42,517 nt of DNA from NCBI GenBank assembly GCA_019422525.1, contig JAHZDE010000015.1:1-42517 (forward strand), given 5' to 3'. The stretch comes from Clostridiales bacterium (lineage in GTDB: Bacteria; Bacillota; Clostridia; Oscillospirales; Acutalibacteraceae). The position numbers and the translations under genes were made by a program. Within the stretch, counting starts at the first letter, position 1; the number at the start of each line of letters is the position of its first letter. The notes beneath the pieces are model-generated. The model was not told the origin of the DNA, searched no databases, and saw only the letters and a list, made by a program, of their open reading frames with translations. Below are positions 37,920-42,517 of the stretch, piece after piece.

Positions 37920-38100
37920 CGTTTGTCCTCCTGTTCCATTCGTAAATTACCTCCATCAAGTTATGTCCTGCCGGATAAGACACTACCGGCACAGGACAAT
38001 CAGGATTGTTACACTTTACCATATACATCATTCCTCCACTTGACCAATGTTCGATTCCTGGTGTTTTTCCGCAGAACGGGCACGGTTTAAGCTTCTCCAT
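37909..38100 (-). CDS. Lar-like restriction alleviation / zinc-ribbon protein
   Basis: 63 residues: MEKLKPCPFCGKTPGIEHWS, KCNNPDCPVPVV and EVIYEWNRR. The 'LKPCPFCG...V.C..C......T...a...WN.R' layout is the Lar family (restriction alleviation in Rac/E. coli phages). It may counter host restriction, although small zinc ribbons of this type are often only annotated as such. Overlaps the methyltransferase gene end. Confidence 0.8.
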   Translation of the reverse strand: MEKLKPCPFCGKTPGIEHWSSGGMMYMVKCNNPDCPVPVVSYPAGHNLMEVIYEWNRRTNDDK

Positions 38101-38784
38101 CAGATTCACCTCCCCACTGTTCGGCCATCGCTTTTGCAATCCCTGGGAATGTCTTGCTCCGAACCTTTCCGCTTCTGGAATATGTGTCCTCCCAAGTTCT
38201 GGCTTTGCCGCTTGGTAGCCGTCCAAATATAGCGGCATTATCAGGCCTTGGAAGATTGTTCGTTTTCAGCTTTGGAAGGCCTCGAAGCCATAAGCACGTT
38301 CGCTTGGTTACATAGTTTTCCGTATCCTCCACGCTCTCGGCAAACATATACGGCTCAATAATCTGATCCGGCTTGCGGTATGCGCTATTCATGAAGCCTA
38401 CTGGGTTTTCAATGCAGATTCTTGGGATATGAGCCAGGGCAAAATGCATGAAGAATACAGCGCCGTATGCCCTTTCTTGCCATCTCTCTACTACTTTTCC
38501 AGCTTCTGTACATTTTAGCGAAAAATGTCTTGTGCTTACATTGGAAAGATATGTACAAGGCGGGTGTGCAATCATCATGTCCCACTGTCCAATCTCATGC
38601 ACAACTCCGTCCATAGTTACCACCGCCCCCCCCCATCAATGGCTTTCAGGGCGTCCCCAAGTATATGCCATTCAGGGTGACCGCCGGAAGGCTCCTGCAA
38701 ATCGCAGGAATACGCCTCATGCCCGCGTTTGCGGAACTCTTTGCATACTGCCTGACTTTCTTCACACGCTATCAATACTTTCAT
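38087..38784 (-). pseudogene. C5-cytosine methyltransferase-like gene, frameshifted at a G9 run
   Basis: The first part (38784-38617) reads MKVLIACEESQAVCKEFRKR, GHEAYSCDLQEPSGG and then DALKAIDGGGRW-stop. The second part (38623-38087), in another frame, continues with TMDGVVHEIGQWDMMIAHPP, CTYLSNVSTRHF, IENPVGFMNS. Together they form one protein with the SAM-binding start, the catalytic PPC and the ENP motif of C5 methyltransferases. Nine G on the coding strand (C9 at 38626-38634) separate them; ten or seven would restore the frame. It may be a sequencing slip, a decayed gene or a phase-variable switch. Confidence 0.8.
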
Positions 38785-38785
38785 C

Positions 38786-39079
38786 TCACTCGTCCCTCTC
38801 AAACATAATATCCAGCCCCTTGGCCAGTGCATACCCGTATTCCCGGTTTGCTCTGCAGGACTCTTCCCATCCTTTAAGCATATAGATTGTGTCGCACAAG
38901 TTCAGTAGTATCAGATCCGTATCGAGAATTTGCTCCCTGGTGAGGCCACACAGGTCAAGGCCTGCCGGATTGATAGCCTTGTGTCCGCCTTTTTCGATGA
39001 TTCTTTTTGCCCGCTCAAATTTCTCACGGTAGTTGTCTACGCCCCGCATGGGGCCGCTGATGTAGATGTTCATGCTCAT
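38786..39079 (-). CDS. DUF4406 / nucleoside 2-deoxyribosyltransferase-like protein
   Basis: NIYISGPMRGVDNYREKFER, AKRIIEKGGHKAINPAGLD and LTREQILDTDLILLNLCDTI, YMLKGWEESCRANREYGYAL then AKGLDI. Standard DUF4406 fold related to nucleoside deoxyribosyltransferases. It may act in nucleotide metabolism or sensing. It ends one base before the methyltransferase start, which suggests a joint role in DNA modification. Confidence 0.88.
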   Translation of the reverse strand: MSMNIYISGPMRGVDNYREKFERAKRIIEKGGHKAINPAGLDLCGLTREQILDTDLILLNLCDTIYMLKGWEESCRANREYGYALAKGLDIMFERDE

Positions 39080-39097
39080 ATCATACCCTTACCCCTT

Positions 39098-39358
39098 TTA
39101 TTCGTTAAACAACGCCATGTTGATATTTCTTGCGATTTCTCGGATTTGCATTGCTGTCTCTCTGATTTCAGCCATATTATCACGCATGCAAGTTACTGGT
39201 CTATCTTCCCCCTCCTCCGGTCTGTTTGATGTGATGTTGCCAAAGATAGACGCTAACACGCCTCTTGCCTCTTTCAGGTATGCCAGAGACTCTTTCCCGT
39301 AGTCTGCAATACTCGGATTCTGCACAGGTTTGTCTGTTACATTCGCTTCTGCAATCAT
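39098..39358 (-). CDS. hypothetical early protein (86 aa)
   Basis: MIAEANVTDKPVQNPSIADY and LAYLKEARGVLASIFGNITS, then MAEIRETAMQIREIARNINM. Two helices around a charged loop. No known family. Ribosome site AGGAGGATAAGA. It lies between the PAPS-reductase-like and DUF4406 genes. Confidence 0.68.
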   Translation of the reverse strand: MIAEANVTDKPVQNPSIADYGKESLAYLKEARGVLASIFGNITSNRPEEGEDRPVTCMRDNMAEIRETAMQIREIARNINMALFNE

Positions 39359-39374
39359 TCTTCTTATCCTCCTA

Positions 39375-40154
39375 TTATTTCTGTGCCAGATAGCACATTA
39401 TCCCACAATCTGGAAATATCTCTGTATTCATGTCTCCGCGGTCAAATTCCAGCTCGTCCAGATATACAGGGCCGTTTCTGTCTTTCAGGATGGAGTGCCC
39501 CACCAGCCTTTCCAACTTTGCCCGGCTCTCAAACACTTCCGGGAAATCCTTTCGGATCCGGTTCCAATAACCCATGCCGCCCTTGATGCAGCCTAGACAG
39601 TTGTTGTTTGGGTAGCCCATATCGTACATGACCGGGCGCGGGAAACTGAAAGTCCGCTCAAACAGCCCGTGAACTTCTTCCTTTGACAGCCCCTTTTCTA
39701 TTAGTGGAAATTCATGTTCTGCCTGCGGATTGGCTTCTGCGGTTCGCTCCGCCCGTCCCTTTTCGTGTAGATCATATCCCCACACATAAGTCAAGTCATA
39801 GCCTGTATGTTCCTGTTCCCAGACTTTCCGAACTCGCATCTTCATCCAGCTCGTACAAGGTGCGAACCCATTTCTTGCATCCCGAAAGCCGCCGAACACC
39901 CGAACGCAATCTTCCACGCGTCTGTATTCTTCCGACCGTAAAATCTGTATCTCTTTTCCGACTGCTGCTTCACAGTCTCGAATGAATCGCATACTGTCTG
40001 GGTGTTGATCGTCGATATCAATGTATATCCACTCGTCCACATCCCCCGCAAGGTATCCAGCCATGAAGCTACTTACTCCTGCACTTATCCAGCATACTTT
40101 TTTCTTCTTTGACATAACACCACTCGCTACGAACCAACCCGGTTTACCGGGCAT
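39375..40154 (-). CDS. PAPS reductase / PP-loop ATPase-like protein
   Basis: The PP-loop CWISAGVSSFMAGYLAG (S-A-G-V-S-S, residues 24-29) is followed by WIYIDIDDQHPDSMRFIRDC, FGGFRDARNGFAPCTSWMKM, YVWGYDLHEKGRAERTAEAN and CLGCIKGGMGYWNRIRKDFP. This is the phage branch of the PAPS-reductase/alpha-hydrolase superfamily, which adenylates a substrate and may transfer sulfur. Possible roles are DNA or tRNA thiolation. MSKKKKV (40115) is an alternative start. Confidence 0.85.
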   Translation of the reverse strand: MPGKPGWFVASGVMSKKKKVCWISAGVSSFMAGYLAGDVDEWIYIDIDDQHPDSMRFIRDCEAAVGKEIQILRSEEYRRVEDCVRVFGGFRDARNGFAPCTSWMKMRVRKVWEQEHTGYDLTYVWGYDLHEKGRAERTAEANPQAEHEFPLIEKGLSKEEVHGLFERTFSFPRPVMYDMGYPNNNCLGCIKGGMGYWNRIRKDFPEVFESRAKLERLVGHSILKDRNGPVYLDELEFDRGDMNTEIFPDCGIMCYLAQK

Positions 40155-40191
40155 TCGTTATCCCTTTCTCCTCTTTTTTCCTCTCTGGGTC

Positions 40192-40548
40192 TTATATACA
40201 TCGTTTCTCTGCCTTGACACGGCGGCAAAGTAGCCGTTCTGTTTGCTCGCTCGACTTTTGCCCATTGCTCTCCTCCTTCAGCCAGTCCAGGAATCCGTTG
40301 TGTCCTGCTCTGCAATACGGTGCCGCAATACACAGTTCGCAACGCCCTTCCTCCGGCTGCGAAGATATACCGCACAGAAGAGCCGCAAGCTCATCATCAG
40401 TCATGCGTCGGATACGGTCGGCCTTGGTGGCTGTCTGGTGATACTTGCAATACCGCCCGGTGTCTGTATGCGGGCTATCCGCTATCTTCTCGCACCAGCC
40501 GTACATGTCAAGGTTTACGCAGCTGGCACACGTTACAGTTTCGTTCAT
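40192..40548 (-). CDS. Cys-rich early protein (118 aa)
   Basis: MNETVTCASCVNLDMYGWCE and RIRRMTDDELAALLCGISSQ, then CELCIAAPYCRAGHNGFLDW. The 'R...MsDEELAxxL......C..C......C......FLxWLK' pattern is widespread in clostridial phage early regions. At least eight Cys suggest zinc binding. ATGA overlap with the DUF551 gene. Function unknown. Confidence 0.75.
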   Translation of the reverse strand: MNETVTCASCVNLDMYGWCEKIADSPHTDTGRYCKYHQTATKADRIRRMTDDELAALLCGISSQPEEGRCELCIAAPYCRAGHNGFLDWLKEESNGQKSSEQTERLLCRRVKAEKRCI

Positions 40549-41027
40549 TCGTCCTCGCCGTCCTTTTTACCGGGGTTGGTAATATGGTACGGCTCCGGAA
40601 GTGGCAACCAGGCGATTACTTTACACGGCAGGCCCAAACAGTACCATTCTTTTACAAGCGGAACATATGTTGCAATATCAACTCCGTAGTTCTCAATGCT
40701 GGCAATATAGTTGCATGCATCTATTCCTTCCGGCATCCGTTCGCTTACCGGAATCCAACGGGTACGCTCCACAGCTTCCAGGCACTGCTCCGGTGTGCCG
40801 ATAGCCCTATATGCGTCCCACATGGCTGATTCTTCGTATGTCAGGATTCTTGCATTAACCGGGTCTGGTTTCTCTGGTTCCAGAAGTTTCCGTTCCAACG
40901 AATCCACAACATCCTTCAAGGTTGCGACATCTCCAAACATGGATCTAACCCGATCACTCAAGTCCCGATACTCCTGCATATCTCGTAATAATGCTTCTGT
41001 TCCTTCTTTTACGCATCTTCCAGTCAT
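40545..41027 (-). CDS. DUF551-containing early protein
   Basis: An N-terminal helical part (LRDMQEYRDLSDRVRSMFGD, VVDSLERKLLEPEKPDP), a segment I recall in related proteins (YEESAMWDAYRAIGTPEQCL) and the C-terminal DUF551 domain: WIPVSERMPEGIDACNYIA, GVDIATYVPLVKEWYCLGLP, CKVIAWLPLPEPY. DUF551 is common in phages with unknown role. Start MTGRCVKEG overlaps the upstream stop. Confidence 0.82.
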   Translation of the reverse strand: MTGRCVKEGTEALLRDMQEYRDLSDRVRSMFGDVATLKDVVDSLERKLLEPEKPDPVNARILTYEESAMWDAYRAIGTPEQCLEAVERTRWIPVSERMPEGIDACNYIASIENYGVDIATYVPLVKEWYCLGLPCKVIAWLPLPEPYHITNPGKKDGEDE

Positions 41028-41449
41028 TTCTCCCACCTCACTTTCTGCCCGCAGTTCTGGCAGTAATTCCACCGTGACGTTATCCCCGTCCCACATACCG
41101 GGCAATATCCGGCCGCCCAGATATACTTGGTTTTCTGCTGCTCTTTTGCAGGCTTTTCTATCTGCTTATTCCTTGCATCACGGCACATTTCCAGATTCCC
41201 GATATCCTCATACTGTTTGAGCATCTTCCCCAGCTCAACGCACTGCTTTCTCGCTCTGTTGTACCCGCCGATAAGTCCCCGCACCATGCCCGGTGTCCGA
41301 CCTGTAGCGTGGTACTCCTGCACCTCTTTCAGTGCCGCTATAGCAGTATCAAGTGCCTCGTTATGATACCGAACCCTTGCCGGGGTTTCTGCCCCGTTCG
41401 TTGCAAGGTATTCACCCTGGAGCTGTTCAATCGCTTCATTTTCGTTCAT
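41024..41449 (-). CDS. early protein with C-terminal zinc ribbon
   Basis: MNENEAIEQLQGEYLATNGA, ALDTAIAALKEVQEYHATGR, a helical middle, then YCPVCGTGITSRWNYCQNCG and QKVRW. The 'NENEAIxxL...ALxxAIxALxE...' start and the ribbon with paired CxxCG are a frequent early-gene type in clostridial phages. Likely nucleic-acid or regulatory role, not established. Confidence 0.75.
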   Translation of the reverse strand: MNENEAIEQLQGEYLATNGAETPARVRYHNEALDTAIAALKEVQEYHATGRTPGMVRGLIGGYNRARKQCVELGKMLKQYEDIGNLEMCRDARNKQIEKPAKEQQKTKYIWAAGYCPVCGTGITSRWNYCQNCGQKVRWEK

Positions 41450-42029
41450 GCTCTGCCTCCTCCGGCTTATCAATTTTTGAGAATTCGATCACAAATACGT
41501 AGGGGTTCGCAGCCCATCCGTAACGGTCAAGATCAGATTTCTTAATTGTAAAATTCCAAAATTTTGAAAACCAATACGCGGCTGGTAATGTAATTTCAGT
41601 TTCAACGAACAGTCCTTGCGGAATAAATCCCTCTTTTTCCGCCTGTGCTTCGGTGATATCCTGTAACCGCTCTACACGCACATCCGTAACCTTCAGCCAG
41701 ATGCGAGCAGCTTCTTTCGGCATGTGGATGGATGGATGCCAGTGTAAACCTTCCGATATCCATGAATTATCATCTGCCTTATACCAAAAAGTGTGAGCTG
41801 CTGCTTGAATAAATGTTTCCCGAACGTACAGGATATCTCCCGGTTCATATGGAGGTCTACACAGTTTTTTTATAAGCCATGCGGCCTCCACTTCTGGGTG
41901 ATCCATGTGATACTGGCTGTTCAGCACTGCCTCAACATTATGTTTTACTGCTCTTCTGGTACAGGTTTTCCGGCCGTCCAGAATCGCCCGCACCATTTCG
42001 GCGTTGAATAATATGGGTTTAATCGCCAT
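41436..42029 (-). CDS. ASCH/PUA-like domain protein
   Basis: IKPILFNAEMVRAILDGRKT then CTRRAVK is the well-known opening of phage ASCH-type proteins, followed by RPPYEPGDILYVRETF and ARIWLKVTDVRVERLQDITE, AQAEKEGF, and NPYVFVIEFSKI. ASCH domains resemble PUA and bind RNA or modified nucleotides. Its exact role is unknown. Ribosome site GGAGGCGGCATAG. Confidence 0.88.
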   Translation of the reverse strand: MAIKPILFNAEMVRAILDGRKTCTRRAVKHNVEAVLNSQYHMDHPEVEAAWLIKKLCRPPYEPGDILYVRETFIQAAAHTFWYKADDNSWISEGLHWHPSIHMPKEAARIWLKVTDVRVERLQDITEAQAEKEGFIPQGLFVETEITLPAAYWFSKFWNFTIKKSDLDRYGWAANPYVFVIEFSKIDKPEEAEHERK

Positions 42030-42330
42030 CTATGCCGCCTCCTTTTACTATCTGGATAGCCGCAAGCACTCCGTCCTCATATCCATCGTGATACTGCGGT
42101 TGTTCAGATACCATGATATTATCATTGGCCTTGTCTGCCATCTTTTCCAGCTCCGCCACAACCTTCTCCACATCGTAGGCCGTGGGCTGCTCCTCAATCT
42201 CCATCATCACAGACACCGCTATGTCATCTATATTTACCATTCTGTCTGCGATTTGCTCTGGGTTCAGCCGCTTTTCTATGCTCTTTTTCAGTGTCTCTTC
42301 GTCTATCAAGCGTATCTTACTCCTCTTCAT
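42019..42330 (-). CDS. conserved early protein (103 aa)
   Basis: KRSKIRLIDEETLKKSIEKR, EQPTAYDVEKVVAELEKMAD, then VLAAIQIVKGGG. The 'PTAYDVDKVVxxLExxxxxx...AIEIVKxGG' pattern is abundant in Lachnospiraceae phages. Start MKRSKIRL lies inside the end of the tandem-repeat gene. Unknown function. Confidence 0.78.
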   Translation of the reverse strand: MKRSKIRLIDEETLKKSIEKRLNPEQIADRMVNIDDIAVSVMMEIEEQPTAYDVEKVVAELEKMADKANDNIMVSEQPQYHDGYEDGVLAAIQIVKGGGIDGD

Positions 42331-42517
42331 GCTCAACCACCTCAAATTTACCGCCCTTCGGGATGTGGATTTTTACATTGGGGTAATTTTTAAAATCCCT
42401 CACCGTGGAACTGTCATACATCTTTCCGACCGTGGAACTGTCATACATCTCTCCGACCGTGGAACTGTCATACATCTTTCCGACCGTGGAACTGTCATAC
42501 ATCTCTCCGACCGTGGA
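42317..42517 (-). CDS. 9-residue tandem-repeat protein, C-terminal part (continues from 1)
   Basis: The reading frame enters from the window start in phase. Four further MYDSSTVG(E/K) units are followed by RDFKNYPNVKIHIPKGGKFE then VVEHEEE and stop. The C-terminal tail with IHIPKGG could be a small beta element. See the N-terminal part for the rest. Confidence 0.8.
   Translation of the reverse strand, partial: STVGEMYDSSTVGKMYDSSTVGEMYDSSTVGKMYDSSTVRDFKNYPNVKIHIPKGGKFEVVEHEEE
42402..42517. repeat. 27-bp in-frame tandem repeats, right part
   Basis: Just over four units with period 27 (ACCGTGGAACTGTCATACAT within each). They alternate tctc and tctt at the end, giving Glu and Lys. The last 12 bases equal the first 12 of the window, and joining there keeps both frame and periodicity. 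Confidence 0.9.

Overview
The window is a complete, circular temperate siphophage genome of the Bacillota, most probably infecting a gut Lachnospiraceae-type Clostridium relative. This rests on strong AGGAGG ribosome sites, Gram-positive phage protein families (Gp15, GP20 scaffold, Phage_min_cap2, the Phg_2220_C replication initiator) and a large serine integrase. The first and last 12 bases are identical and lie in one 27-bp tandem repeat that is read in frame across the window ends, so the linear break is an artefact of assembly inside a repeat. The circle is about 42.5 kb.

Layout: the lysogeny module (6.2-9.7 kb, + strand) holds an XRE repressor, a second XRE regulator, a zinc-ribbon/TM2 membrane protein and the serine integrase. 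A divergent control region at 6.08-6.22 kb has a perfect TTGACA-17-TATAAT leftward promoter with an operator in its spacer. From it the early genes run leftward (Cro-like, small membrane proteins, a truncated lytic transglycosylase, a Rad52-like annealing protein, a NinB-like protein, an HNH-like protein, a resolvase, the replication initiator). They cross the window junction through the tandem-repeat gene and continue from 42.5 to 37.3 kb (DUF551, PAPS-reductase-like, DUF4406, a frameshifted C5 methyltransferase, Lar-like and others).

The late genes follow on the same strand: ParB-DUF4417, a GGRGASG-tagged protein, a JAB/JAMM protein, TerL with a fused TerS-like domain, portal and Phage_min_cap2. 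Then comes an unusual accessory island (25.6-30.4 kb), tRNA-like sequences, scaffold, major capsid, connectors, an ADP-ribosyltransferase-like protein, a holin-like protein, major tail protein, chaperones, tape measure, tail tip, tail fibre and endolysin. A separate three-gene operon (9.78-10.75 kb) with its own operator-controlled promoter lies between endolysin and integrase.

The most striking discovery is a pair of invertible loci. In the fibre gene at 12.06-13.46 kb and in a second fibre-like gene at 29.28-29.79 kb, a silent alternative C-terminus lies tail to tail on the opposite strand. Inverted copies of the same crossover sequence (core TTCGC-TAAAT-GCGAA, encoding SSLNA) bound each locus. 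Inversion would swap the C-terminal, probably receptor-binding, part of each protein. All four copies are in the same reading frame, and no dedicated small invertase is visible. A second discovery is a two-hairpin leader RNA shared by the major capsid and major tail genes, with compensatory changes in the stems. A C5-methyltransferase gene broken at a run of nine G is a possible phase-variable switch.

All functions are inferred from reading the translated sequence; no database search was run.
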